Source: IDS-8 sp035304345
GTDB lineage: Bacteria; Pseudomonadota; Gammaproteobacteria; Steroidobacterales; Woeseiaceae
Reading direction: 5' to 3'
Length of the DNA: 64,000 bases
Assembly (NCBI GenBank): GCA_035304345.1
Contig: DATGQE010000090.1
Span: 1-64,000, forward strand
This document shows positions 33,919 to 42,710 of this stretch, one piece after another (positions within the stretch are counted from its first letter, which is position 1; each line of letters opens with the position of its first letter). The notes below the pieces were generated by a model. It saw only the letters and a program-made list of their open reading frames with translations, did no database searches and was not told the origin of the DNA. Both the position numbers and the translations under genes were made by a program.

Positions 33919-34788
33919 ATGCCGATTCGCGAGTCTGCCCGCAAATCCCCGACATGGCCCGAGGCGAGCGGCCGGGCGTTCCTCAAGATGCACGGGCTGC
34001 GCAATCACTTCGTTATCGTGGACGCGCGCGCCGAGCCGTTCGAGCCAACGAGAGACGAGGTCGCCTGGATATGCGACCCGGAGATCGGCGTCGGTGCCGA
34101 CCAGCTCGTCGCCGTCGAGCCCTCGCCGGATGCAGGCGTTGCGGCGGGCCTGCGCTTCTGGAACTGCGACGGCGGCGAGGCGGAGGCGTGCGGCAACGCC
34201 ACGCGCTGCGCCGCCTGGCTGTTGCTCGAGGAAAGCGGGTCCGACGAAGTCGTGCTTGCCACGCGCGGCGGCCGCCTGCAGTGCCGGCGCGCCGGCCGGG
34301 AGCGGGTGAGTGTCGACATGGGGCGGATCGGCACGGACTGGCGGGAGATTCCGCTCGCCGAGCCGCGCGATACCCGTCACCTCGACGTCGCGGCCGGTCC
34401 CCTCACCGATCCCGCCGCCTTGTCGGTCGGCAATCCGCATCTCGTCTTCTTCGTCGACGACGTCGCCGCGGTGGACCTCGCCGCCCTCGCGCCCGGCATC
34501 CAGTCGCATCCCCTGTTCCCCGAGCAGGTGAACGTCGGCGTCGCGCAGGCGCTCGCCCCCGATCGGCTGCGCCTGCGCGTGTACGAGCGCGGCGCGGGGC
34601 TGACACAGGCCTGCGGCAGCAACGCCTGTGCGGCGGCATTCGCCGCGCGCTGGCGCGGCCTCACCGACGAGCACAGGATCACGGTCGAGCTGCCCGGCGG
34701 CGAGCTCGAGATCGAGATTACGCCGCGCGGGACGGCGGTGATGACGGGCCCGGTCGCGTTCGCGTTCAGCGGCCGCCTGCCTTTTTGA
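33919..34788 (+). CDS. dapF: Diaminopimelate epimerase
   Basis: 289 aa. It interconverts LL- and meso-diaminopimelate for lysine and cell wall synthesis. The two catalytic cysteines are Cys91 (EAEACGNATRC) and Cys232 (LTQACGSNACAA), both present. The N-terminal FLKMHGLRNHFVIVD differs from the usual GLGNDF: Arg replaces the second Gly and His replaces Asp/Glu. WNCDGGEAEACGN has Cys where Ala is common. These changes leave the catalytic pair intact but may alter specificity. ATG 33919 is the first methionine before the domain. Confidence 0.92.
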   Translation: MPIRESARKSPTWPEASGRAFLKMHGLRNHFVIVDARAEPFEPTRDEVAWICDPEIGVGADQLVAVEPSPDAGVAAGLRFWNCDGGEAEACGNATRCAAWLLLEESGSDEVVLATRGGRLQCRRAGRERVSVDMGRIGTDWREIPLAEPRDTRHLDVAAGPLTDPAALSVGNPHLVFFVDDVAAVDLAALAPGIQSHPLFPEQVNVGVAQALAPDRLRLRVYERGAGLTQACGSNACAAAFAARWRGLTDEHRITVELPGGELEIEITPRGTAVMTGPVAFAFSGRLPF

Positions 34789-34813
34789 TCCGGACGCGAG
34801 GAGCCAGGCCGAA

Positions 34814-35473
34814 ATGGAATTCGCATCGAGACCGGGCGCGCTGGCGCTCATGCTCTTGCCGCTCTTGCTCGCCGCCGGGACGGCGGCCGCACAGGGCGGA
34901 TTCGACCTGCCGCGCGTGTCGCTCACGCCGCTCGGCGGCTACACGTTCGGCGGCCGCTTCGAGGACAGGACGGGTGACCTCGAGGTCGAGGCCGACGACA
35001 CCGCGCACGTCGGGCTGATCCTGAACTTCCGCGAATCGGCACGCACCCAGTGGGAGGTGTTCTACGCCCTGCAGCGAACCGAGGCCGACGTTTCCGAGCT
35101 GCCGTCGGGCGCCGGCGTCGGCACCATGGATCTCGACATCCAGTACCTCCAGGCCGGCGGCACTTACGTGGCCGACGGGCTCACGGCACGGCCGTTCCTC
35201 GCGGCGACGGTGGGCGTCACGCGCTTCGATCCCGATCCGCTGCGCTTCGAGTCGGAGAACTTCTTCTCGTTCGGCATCGGTGCCGGCTGGCAGCTTCAGC
35301 CGACCGATCGTCTCGGGCTGCGGCTGGAAGGGCGGTTGATGGGGACGTTTCTCGGCTCCGACACGGCGCTGTTCTGCGAGACCGGGCCAGAGGAGAACGT
35401 CTGCGCCCTCGTGTCCGACAGCGAGATCTACTGGCAGCTCCAGACCTCGCTGGGTATCGTGTTCCGCTTCTGA
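34814..35473 (+). CDS. Outer-membrane beta-barrel protein (OmpW/porin-like)
   Basis: 219 aa. A signal peptide (LALMLLPLLLAAGTAAAQG) is followed by alternating strands such as VSLTPLGGYTFGGRF and YLQAGGTYVADGLTARPFLA, and the chain ends VFRF with terminal phenylalanine. This is a small barrel of about 8 strands. Cys near residues 190 and 197 (FCETGPEENVC) may form a loop disulfide. It starts 25 bases after dapF and 7 bases before the methyltransferase gene, so the three are likely one operon. Confidence 0.85.
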   Translation: MEFASRPGALALMLLPLLLAAGTAAAQGGFDLPRVSLTPLGGYTFGGRFEDRTGDLEVEADDTAHVGLILNFRESARTQWEVFYALQRTEADVSELPSGAGVGTMDLDIQYLQAGGTYVADGLTARPFLAATVGVTRFDPDPLRFESENFFSFGIGAGWQLQPTDRLGLRLEGRLMGTFLGSDTALFCETGPEENVCALVSDSEIYWQLQTSLGIVFRF

Positions 35474-35480
35474 CGACACC

Positions 35481-36305
35481 ATGTCCACCTCGACACAGTG
35501 GCAACTTGCTCGCGACGCCGCCGAGCGCTACGAGCGGATCCTGGTCCCCGCGATCCTGGGCCCTGCCGCCGTTGCGCTCGTGGAGTACGCCGGGCCACGG
35601 CCCGGGCAGGCCGTGCTCGACGTCGGATGCGGCACGGGTGCGGCAGCGCGAGGAGCGGCAGAGCGCGTGGGGCGGTCCGGCCGAGTCGTCGGCGTAGACG
35701 TGAACGCCGGGATGATCGATGTCGCGCAGTCCCTCCCGCCGGTCGACGGCGCAGAGGTCGCGTGGTCCGTGCAGAGTGCGTGCGCGCTGGCGTTCCCGGA
35801 CGGCGCTTTCGACGTGGTGCTCTGTGCCCAGACGCTGCAGTTCGTCGAGGACCGGCAGCGCGCGCTCGCCGAGATGCACCGGGTGCTCGTGCCCGGCGGT
35901 GAGCTCGCCGTGAGCCTGTGGTGCAACCTCGATGCGAGCCCGTATTTCGATGCGCTGGTGCGCTCCGTTACCCGCCACATCGGCGCGGACACGGCGGCCG
36001 GCCTGCGTGCGGCCTGCGGGCTGTCCGACCCGCGGGCGATCCGGGCGCTGATCGAGGGAGCCGGGTTTCGACGCTTCGAGGCCGTCGTCGAGGAGCTCGA
36101 CCTGCCCTTGCCGGAGCTGGCCGGTTTCGTTTCGCGGCACGTCGGCGCCACACCGATGGCCGCGGGGTATCGGAGCGCGACGGAGGCGCAGCAGCGCGCG
36201 GTCGTCCGGGACGTTGTGGACGAGCTCGCGCGTTTCCGCGTGCAGGGCGAATGGCGGCTCCCGTTTCGCACCCACCTGGCGAAGGCCATAAAGGCTGGGC
36301 GATGA
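35481..36305 (+). CDS. Class I SAM-dependent methyltransferase
   Basis: 274 aa. VLDVGCGTGAAARGAAERVG is motif I; VVGVDVNAGMIDVA holds the acidic residue for the ribose, and FDVVLCAQTLQFVEDRQRAL is motif IV to V. It resembles UbiE/Coq5-like small-molecule methyltransferases. Substrate unknown. It starts 7 bases after the barrel gene. Confidence 0.88.
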   Translation: MSTSTQWQLARDAAERYERILVPAILGPAAVALVEYAGPRPGQAVLDVGCGTGAAARGAAERVGRSGRVVGVDVNAGMIDVAQSLPPVDGAEVAWSVQSACALAFPDGAFDVVLCAQTLQFVEDRQRALAEMHRVLVPGGELAVSLWCNLDASPYFDALVRSVTRHIGADTAAGLRAACGLSDPRAIRALIEGAGFRRFEAVVEELDLPLPELAGFVSRHVGATPMAAGYRSATEAQQRAVVRDVVDELARFRVQGEWRLPFRTHLAKAIKAGR

Positions 36306-36356
36306 CAGTGTTCATACCGGGAATCGCATGCGCATGAAGATCTGGTTTCAAGCAGG

Positions 36357-36926
36357 ATGAAAGCGGGATCGAGGAGCAAGCTGAAAGCGAAGGCGCGCGA
36401 GGAGCTGCTCGCGACGCTGCAGGCGCGTTTCGAAAAGCACATGCCGCGGCACGAAGGCATCGAGTGGGCCAGGGTCAGGGCCCGGCTCGAAGCCAGGCCG
36501 GAGAAGCTCTGGTCGCTGCACGAAATGGAGAGAACCGGGGGCGAGCCGGACGTCGTCGGGCAGGACCCGAAAACGGGCGAGTACGTCTTCTGCGACTGCT
36601 CCGCGGAAAGCCCGGCGGGCCGCCGCAGCCTCTGTTATGACCGCGAGGCGCTGGAGGCGAGGAAAAAGCACAAGCCGGCCGGCAGCGCGGTCGACATGGC
36701 CGCCGCGATGGGCATAGAGCTGCTCACCGAGGAGCAATACCGGGACCTGCAGAAGCTCGGCGAATTCGACACGAAGACGTCGAGCTGGGTGCAGACACCG
36801 TCCGACGTGCGGCAGCGCGGTGGCGCGCTCTTCTGCGACCGGCGCTACGGCCGCGTGTTCGTCTATCACAACGGCGCGGAGTCCTACTACGCCGCCAGGG
36901 GCTTCCGGGGCTTGCTGAAGGTCTGA
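36357..36926 (+). CDS. DUF4256 family protein
   Basis: 189 aa, soluble. KLWSLHEMERTGGEPDVVGQ, EYVFCDCSAESPAGRRSLCY and ALFCDRRYGRVFVYHNGAES are typical of this conserved family of unknown function. The paired cysteines in FCDCSAE could bind metal. It converges on dgcA with 9 bases between. Confidence 0.88.
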   Translation: MKAGSRSKLKAKAREELLATLQARFEKHMPRHEGIEWARVRARLEARPEKLWSLHEMERTGGEPDVVGQDPKTGEYVFCDCSAESPAGRRSLCYDREALEARKKHKPAGSAVDMAAAMGIELLTEEQYRDLQKLGEFDTKTSSWVQTPSDVRQRGGALFCDRRYGRVFVYHNGAESYYAARGFRGLLKV

Positions 36927-36935
36927 CCGTCCGGC

Positions 36936-37910
36936 TCAGCCCCACAGGCGCGAGTCGGGCGGATCGATCCTCGTACCCCGGTAGGTCAGCGGCGGATCGC
37001 GATCGGCGGCCTGGAACAGCGGGCCGTCGAGGTCGACGAAGCGGCAGAACTGCGCAGGGAGCATGGCCGGGGCCATCGCGAGCGACGTGCCGAGCATGTT
37101 GCCCACCATGAGCTCCAGCCCGCGTGCGCGGCAGACCTCGACCATGCGCATCGCTTCGGTCAGCCCGCCGCACTTGTCGAGCTTGATGTTGATCATGCCG
37201 TAGCGTGCTGCGCAGCGGTCGATGTCGGCGCTCGACTGGCAGGATTCGTCGGCGCACAGCGTGACGGCGTAACCGCGCCCGGCGAGCGCGTCGTCTTCGC
37301 CGGCGGGCAGCGGCTGCTCGACCATGGCGATGCGATTCTCGACGAGCACCTCCTCGAGCTCGTCCAAAAGCGGCAGGGTCCAGGAGCCGTTGGCGTCGAT
37401 GACGATCTCCGCGTCCGGGCGGGTGGCCCGGATGGCGCGTATCCGCTCCGCCGGGGCCTCGGCGTCGAGCTTCACCTTCAGCACGGGGCACGCCGCGCGC
37501 TCGCGCGCTTCCGCCGCCATCCGCTCCGCCGTGCCGAGACTCAGCGTGTACACGGTCGTGACGGGCGCCATCGGGACGCCGAGGAGGGACCAGGCACGTG
37601 TGCCTTCCCTTTTTGCGCGCAGGTCCCACAGGGCGCAATCGAGCGCGTTGCGTGCGCCGCCGGGCGGCAGCAGCTCCTGCACGTCCTCGACGGAGCCGCG
37701 CGCCTGGAGCTCGTGCTGCACCGCGTGCAGCTCCGCGCTCATCGACCGGATCGTCTCGCCGCGGTAGCCGACGCCGAGCGCTTCCCCGCGCCCGCTATGC
37801 CGGCCGTCGCTCAGGACGGCCGTGAGCGTCGTGATCTCGGTTACGCGATCGCGCGCGGTGACGAAGGGCTCGCGCAGCGCCCAGGTGTCGATCTCGAGGG
37901 TGAGCTTCAC
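36936..37910 (-). CDS. dgcA: Enolase-superfamily epimerase, DgcA (N-acetyl-D-glutamate racemase / dipeptide epimerase)
   Basis: 324 aa. GTG 37910 overlaps the dgcN stop codon (GTGA). It belongs to the muconate-lactonising subgroup: CPVLKVKLDAEAP has the KxK base, IVIDANGSWTL, MVEQPLPAGED and CADESCQS hold the metal-binding Asp, Glu and Asp, and INIKLDKCGGLTEA carries the second lysine. This is the pattern of L-Ala-D/L-Glu epimerases. Next to dgcN it fits DgcA, which epimerises N-acetyl-D-glutamate to N-acetyl-L-glutamate in marine bacteria. Confidence 0.88.
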   Translation of the reverse strand: MKLTLEIDTWALREPFVTARDRVTEITTLTAVLSDGRHSGRGEALGVGYRGETIRSMSAELHAVQHELQARGSVEDVQELLPPGGARNALDCALWDLRAKREGTRAWSLLGVPMAPVTTVYTLSLGTAERMAAEARERAACPVLKVKLDAEAPAERIRAIRATRPDAEIVIDANGSWTLPLLDELEEVLVENRIAMVEQPLPAGEDDALAGRGYAVTLCADESCQSSADIDRCAARYGMINIKLDKCGGLTEAMRMVEVCRARGLELMVGNMLGTSLAMAPAMLPAQFCRFVDLDGPLFQAADRDPPLTYRGTRIDPPDSRLWG

Positions 37911-38923
37911 GAACCCTGCCGGTCGAGGAGCGCGTCGACCAGCGGCGCGACGCCGGTGGCGACGGGATCGACCGCCGGCAATCCGGTCTGCCGCTCCACC
38001 GCTTCGAGCACGGACTGCCGTTCGGCGCTGTCCAGCCCCGCGGTGTTCAGGCTCACGCCCACCACGCGCGGTGCAGGATGGGTGAGGAGCGCGAGCTCGA
38101 GGTAGCGGTCGATGTAGTAGGTGAGCGGCGGCACGGGGAAGCCGGAGTAGCCCTCGATCTCGGTGCGCGACACGTCGTGGCACAGCACCATGGCGTCGGG
38201 CTGGGAGCCGTGCACGAGCCCCACCGTCACCCCCGCATAGGCGGGATGCAGGATCGAACCCTGGCCTTCGATCACGTCCCAGTGCTCCGGGTCGTTGTCC
38301 GGGGACAAGAGCTCCGCCGCCCCCGCGATGAAATCCGAGACTACCGCGTCCATGGGAATCCCGGCGCCGGCGATCAGTATGCCCGTCTGGCCGGTGGCGC
38401 GAAACGTCGCCGGCACCGAGCGCGCCCTGAGCTCGCGCTCGAGCGCGAGCGCGGTGTACTTCTTGCCGACGCAGCAGTCGGTCCCGACCGTGAGCACGCG
38501 GCGGCCGCTGCGGCGGCGCCCGCTCGCGACCGGGATGTCGGCCGGCGGCACGCGCACGTCCACCAGCCGGCGCCCCGTCTCGCGGGCCACGCGCGCGAGC
38601 GTCTCGTTCGCCGCGAGGGGCATGTGCAGCCCGCTCACGACGTCGAGGCCCGCGCGCAGGGCGTCGACCAGCGTGGCGAGCCAGGCGGCTTCCAGTCGCC
38701 CGCCGAACGCCGCGATCCCGATGACGAGGCTCTTCGCGCCGGCGGCGACCGCTTCCTCCGGCCGCAGGTCCGGCAATCCTAGATCGATGCTGCAGCCCGG
38801 GTAGCGCAGTTGCCCCGTGCAAAGCTCGGGACGCCAGTGGACCAGGCCGAAACCGGTCTTGGCGTCGGTGGCGTTCGCCGTCGCGCCGAGGAAGACGAGG
38901 TAGGGGGTCGCAAGCTCCGGCAT
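37907..38923 (-). CDS. dgcN: DUF1611 N-acetyltransferase DgcN
   Basis: 338 aa. YLVFLGATANATDAKTGFGL, HWRPELCTGQLRYPG, LTVGTDCCVGKKYTAL (a P-loop-like segment), GQTGILIAGAGIPMDAVVSD and DVIEGQGSILHPAYAGV are family marks. In the D-glutamate route, DgcN acetylates D-Glu and DgcA epimerises the product; that role follows from the pairing. It is 3 bases after the N-acyl-D-amino-acid deacylase and overlaps dgcA by 4, so all three are one operon. Confidence 0.9.
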   Translation of the reverse strand: MPELATPYLVFLGATANATDAKTGFGLVHWRPELCTGQLRYPGCSIDLGLPDLRPEEAVAAGAKSLVIGIAAFGGRLEAAWLATLVDALRAGLDVVSGLHMPLAANETLARVARETGRRLVDVRVPPADIPVASGRRRSGRRVLTVGTDCCVGKKYTALALERELRARSVPATFRATGQTGILIAGAGIPMDAVVSDFIAGAAELLSPDNDPEHWDVIEGQGSILHPAYAGVTVGLVHGSQPDAMVLCHDVSRTEIEGYSGFPVPPLTYYIDRYLELALLTHPAPRVVGVSLNTAGLDSAERQSVLEAVERQTGLPAVDPVATGVAPLVDALLDRQGS

Positions 38924-38926
38924 CGC

Positions 38927-40477
38927 TCAGTCCGGCGTGCGCGTGATCACGACACCGGGCCGTGCGCCGGTGCTCCGGCCGTACTCGTACACGAGCACGC
39001 CGCCGACCCACACGGCCTCGATGCCGGTGGACAGCCGTTCGGGCTGCTCCGGCGTTGCCCGGTCGACGACGGTGTCCGGGTCGAACAGCACGAGATCGGC
39101 GATCGCTCCCTCGCGGATCACGCCGCGGTCTTCGAAGCCCATGTGGCGGGCGGCAAGGCCGGTCATCTTGTGCACCGCCTCCTCGAGGCCGAGCAGCCCC
39201 TGCTCGCGCACCCAGCGCCCGAGCACGCGCGTGAAGGCGCCGCGCGCCCGCGGGTGCAGGTCCTCGAGCGCGCCGTCGGTGCAGACGTTCGTGTGCGGCC
39301 AGAGGAAAAGCTGCTCGATGTCGGCTGCCTGCATGCTCGTGCCGATGATCGCGTCCGCGCCGTCGCCGGATTCCTGCCCGGCGGCTTCCGCGGCGCGTGC
39401 GAGCTCCATGAAGGCCGCCGCCGGCTCGATGCCGCGCTGCGCGGCGATCTCCGCCAGCGACCGGCCCACGAGCGAAGGGTCGGGATCGAACCGCGTGAAC
39501 CGGATGCCGTCCGGTGGCGCGATCTCGTCCAGCGCCTCCTGGATCGCGTCGAGGTCCGTGTAGTCGCGCTCCGGCAGCAGCACCATCAGGTTGGATTGCC
39601 AGTACTCGTACGGATAGATGTCCGCCGTGATGTCGATGCCTTCGGCACGCGCGGCGTCGAGCACGGCGAGGATGCGCGGCGCTTCACCCCACAAGCGTTT
39701 CATCGCGAGCTTGATGTGCGAGACCTGCACGGGCATGCCCGTGACCCGGCCGATCTCGATGATTTCCCCGAGCGCCTCCTCGAACCAGCGGTCCTCGCTG
39801 CGCACGTGGCTGATGTAACGGCCGCCGGCGCGGGCCGCGACTTGCGCGAGCGCCAGCACCTCGGACCGCTGGGAGTAGATACCGGGATCGTACTCCAGGC
39901 CGGTCGACAGGCCGAGCGCGCCGGCCGCGAGCTCCTCCTCGAGGAGCGCGGCCATCGCGGCGACTTCTTCGTCGCTTGCCGGTCGCCGGTAATCGTCGCC
40001 CAGCACCCGCGAGCGAATCGTGTTGTGACCGGCATAGGACGCCACGTTCACCGCGACGGGAGAGGCGCGCAGGCCGGCGAAGAAATCGGCGAGCGGGAGC
40101 GGCGAGCCGCCGTCCTGTCCCAGCACGACCGTCGTGATCCCCTGGCTCACGGCAGGCAGCGCGTCTGGCTGCTCGTGCAGGTCGTCACCCGCGTGGCTGT
40201 GCGTGTCGATGAAGCCGGGCGCGAGCACCAGGCCGCGGGCGTCGTACACGGTCTCGCCCGGGCGCGGCTCGAGATCCGTGCCGATTGCCGTGATACGGCC
40301 GGCGGCGACGCGCACTTCGCCGCGGTATGCAGGGTTCCCCGTGCCGTCCGCGATGCGCGCGTTCTCGATGACCAGGGTGGGGACGGGTGCCTCGCCGGTC
40401 GGGGCTGCGGGGCCGCAGCCGGTCGATCCGAGCAGGAGGAGGAGAACTGAAGCGGCGATCGCCGGGCGTCGGAACAT
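38927..40477 (-). CDS. N-acyl-D-amino-acid deacylase lipoprotein
   Basis: 516 aa. The leader FRRPAIAASVLLLLLGSTGC is a lipoprotein signal, so the enzyme is anchored outside the cytoplasm. Amidohydrolase core: APGFIDTHSHAGDDL, GLSTGLEYDPGIYS, YISHVRSEDRWF, PVQVSHIKLAMKRLWG and NVCTDGALEDLHPRA. It should release free D-amino acids from N-acyl-D-amino acids, as DAN-type D-aminoacylases do. First gene of the dgcN-dgcA operon, which would then process the released D-Glu-like product. Confidence 0.92.
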   Translation of the reverse strand: MFRRPAIAASVLLLLLGSTGCGPAAPTGEAPVPTLVIENARIADGTGNPAYRGEVRVAAGRITAIGTDLEPRPGETVYDARGLVLAPGFIDTHSHAGDDLHEQPDALPAVSQGITTVVLGQDGGSPLPLADFFAGLRASPVAVNVASYAGHNTIRSRVLGDDYRRPASDEEVAAMAALLEEELAAGALGLSTGLEYDPGIYSQRSEVLALAQVAARAGGRYISHVRSEDRWFEEALGEIIEIGRVTGMPVQVSHIKLAMKRLWGEAPRILAVLDAARAEGIDITADIYPYEYWQSNLMVLLPERDYTDLDAIQEALDEIAPPDGIRFTRFDPDPSLVGRSLAEIAAQRGIEPAAAFMELARAAEAAGQESGDGADAIIGTSMQAADIEQLFLWPHTNVCTDGALEDLHPRARGAFTRVLGRWVREQGLLGLEEAVHKMTGLAARHMGFEDRGVIREGAIADLVLFDPDTVVDRATPEQPERLSTGIEAVWVGGVLVYEYGRSTGARPGVVITRTPD

Positions 40478-40539
40478 CTACGGTACCGGTCGATGGGTGG
40501 CGGTATTGAACCATGAAGGTCGCCGGGGACGAACGCGAA

Positions 40540-40551
40540 TTCACAATATGC
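40540..40551 (+). promoter_or_regulatory. TTCACAATATG motif upstream of the S9 peptidase gene
   Basis: TTCACAATATGC lies about 100 bases before ATG 40650. The identical 11-mer TTCACAATATG lies 110 to 120 bases before the third TonB receptor (minus strand, 48405 to 48395) in the same orientation. It contains a CAATAT that may act as a -10 box. Function is inferred only. Confidence 0.4.
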
Positions 40552-40649
40552 AACCGCGCTGTCCCCTTGCTTCCCGGGGGGTTAGCTTCGGCCCGAGCAC
40601 GTGAGCCCGCGGCTGCCGCCGCCGGCCGGGGAAGACCCAGGACGACAGC

Positions 40650-42632
40650 ATGACCAGAACGACATTCGCCCATTCGCTCGCCCTTTGCCTTGCGCTGGCC
40701 CCCGTCGCCGCCGTTCCGCCGGCGCTCGCGGACGGCCGCACCGTCACCATCGAGGATTTCGGCCGGGTCAAGGCCGTCGGCCGTCCGGCCGTGTCGCCGG
40801 ACGGGCGCTACGTAGCGTATACGCTCGAGGATCGCATTCACGTGGTGGAGACCTCTGGCGGCGCGCCGCGCCCGGTGACCTCGACCGGCTCCTCCGCCTC
40901 CGACCCGCACTGGAGCGGCGACGGCCGGTTCCTGTACTTCCTCTCCGATCGTTCGGGCAACCGGGAGCTCTGGAAGCTCGCGGTTGTCGGGTTCGGCGAA
41001 GCCGAGCAGGTCACGGAGCTCGCCGCCGACATCGGCGCGCTGCGCCTGTCGCGCGACGAGCGCTTCCTCCTGCTCAACTGGGACGACGAGAGTCACCCCG
41101 ACGCGCGGGCGCGCGCCGCCGGGGACGACGAGCGCGAGCCGCAGCCGTTCGTCATCGACCGGCTGGAGTTCAAGGAGGATGCCGGTGACGGCTACCTGAC
41201 ACAGCGGCCTTCCGACCATCTCTACGTCTACGACCTCGCCACGGCGACGCTGCGCCAGGTCACGCGCGGCGAATACGCGGAAGAGGACGCGGCGTTCTCG
41301 CCGGACGGCCGCCGGATCGTCTTCGTCAGCAACCGTCACGGCGATCCCGACGCCAGCTATCGCACGGACCTCTGGGTGATCGACGCGACGGGCGAGGGCG
41401 AGCCGGTGCCGCTCACCGACAGCGAGGCCGTGGAGCGGCAGCCCCGCTTCAGCCCGGACGGCAAGTGGATCGCCTGGCTGACGGCCGAGGACGGCGTCTA
41501 CGGGCAGGAGCGCCTCGCCCTCGTGCCGGCAGCGGGCGGCGAGCCGCGGATCCTCACCCAAAGTCTCGATCGATGGGTGCGCGATTTCCGCTTCGCGGAC
41601 GACGGGCGCTGGATCTGGTTCACGTTCGACGAACGCGGCGGGCGGCACCTGGCACGCGTCCGCGTTGCCGACGGGCGCATCGAGCGCGTGGTCGAAGGCG
41701 ATCTCGTGGTCTCCGCGTTCGATCTCGACCGCGCCGGCAACGCGATCGTCCGGGCGAACAACACGAACGACGTTCCCGAGCTGTATCGCGTGACCCGGAA
41801 TCGCCTCGAGCGCCTCACGCACACGAACGACGACTACCTCCGCTCACTCGCGCTCGGCGAGAAGACCAAGGCGAGCTTCGAGAGCGCAGACGGGACGATC
41901 GTCGAAGCGTTCATCACCACGCCGCCGGACTATGTCGAAGGGCGCCGCTATCCCGCCATCCTCAACATCCACGGCGGACCTGTCGGCCAGTTCGAATGGG
42001 GCTACGATTTCGCGACCCAGTTCTTCGCGGCGAACGGCTACGTCGTCGTCGAGCCGAACCCGCGCGGCTCGACGGGCCGCGGGCAGGCCTTCATCCGCGC
42101 GATCTACCGGACCTGGGGCATCACCGACTACGACGACGTCATTGCCGCAGTCGACCATGCCGTGGAAGCCGGGCTCGCGGACCCCGACCGGCTGGCGGTC
42201 ACCGGCTACTCCTACGGCGGCTACATGACCAACGTGGTCATCACCCGGACCGACCGGTTCAAGGCGGCGGCCTCCGGCGCCGGGCATGCCTACATCGTGG
42301 CGAACTACGGCCACGACATCTACCAGAAGTGGTACAACTGGGAGCTCGGCCCGCCGTGGGAGAACCGCGAGGCTTACGACCGGCTCTCGCCGCTACTGCA
42401 CGCCGGCAAGGTCGTCACGCCCACGATCTTCTTAGGCGGGCGCCTCGACTGGAACGTGCCGATCCTGAACTCCGAGCTGTTCTACCAGTCGCTCCGGACG
42501 CGCGGCGTGCCGACCCGCCTCGTCGTGTACCCGAACACGCACCACGGCGGCTGGCGCCCGGCTTTCCGCAAGGACTACCTGGAGCGCGTCCTGGCATGGT
42601 TCGACGAGCACGTCACCGCCGGAACCGGGTAG
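40650..42632 (+). CDS. S9-family dipeptidyl/acylaminoacyl peptidase
   Basis: 660 aa with a signal peptide (SLALCLALAPVAAVPPALAD), so it is periplasmic. A propeller with repeats such as AFSPDGRRIVFVSNRHGD covers residues 40 to 400. The hydrolase domain has LNIHGGPVGQFEWG for the oxyanion hole, Ser521 (TGYSYGGYM), Asp600 (GRLDWNVPI) and His631 or 632 (NTHHGGW). It cleaves short peptides. It lies directly upstream of the third TPR-sulfotransferase on the same strand. Its TAG stop is the first part of a GC palindrome. Confidence 0.93.
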   Translation: MTRTTFAHSLALCLALAPVAAVPPALADGRTVTIEDFGRVKAVGRPAVSPDGRYVAYTLEDRIHVVETSGGAPRPVTSTGSSASDPHWSGDGRFLYFLSDRSGNRELWKLAVVGFGEAEQVTELAADIGALRLSRDERFLLLNWDDESHPDARARAAGDDEREPQPFVIDRLEFKEDAGDGYLTQRPSDHLYVYDLATATLRQVTRGEYAEEDAAFSPDGRRIVFVSNRHGDPDASYRTDLWVIDATGEGEPVPLTDSEAVERQPRFSPDGKWIAWLTAEDGVYGQERLALVPAAGGEPRILTQSLDRWVRDFRFADDGRWIWFTFDERGGRHLARVRVADGRIERVVEGDLVVSAFDLDRAGNAIVRANNTNDVPELYRVTRNRLERLTHTNDDYLRSLALGEKTKASFESADGTIVEAFITTPPDYVEGRRYPAILNIHGGPVGQFEWGYDFATQFFAANGYVVVEPNPRGSTGRGQAFIRAIYRTWGITDYDDVIAAVDHAVEAGLADPDRLAVTGYSYGGYMTNVVITRTDRFKAAASGAGHAYIVANYGHDIYQKWYNWELGPPWENREAYDRLSPLLHAGKVVTPTIFLGGRLDWNVPILNSELFYQSLRTRGVPTRLVVYPNTHHGGWRPAFRKDYLERVLAWFDEHVTAGTG

Positions 42633-42652
42633 GGGCGCGCAGCGCGCGCGAC
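42630..42652. repeat. REP-like palindrome at the S9 stop codon
   Basis: TAGGGGCGCGCAGCGCGCGC+GAC: GCGCGC/GCGCGC arms flank AGC or CAG. The TAG is the S9 stop. The same layout, GTAGG then GCGCG palindrome then GCGAC, recurs at other gene ends. Confidence 0.65.
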
Positions 42653-42710
42653 ACGAACCTGCCCCGGCGCAGGTTGCAATGACCGCAAAGCCGTGAGGCA
42701 ATCCGCAGGC

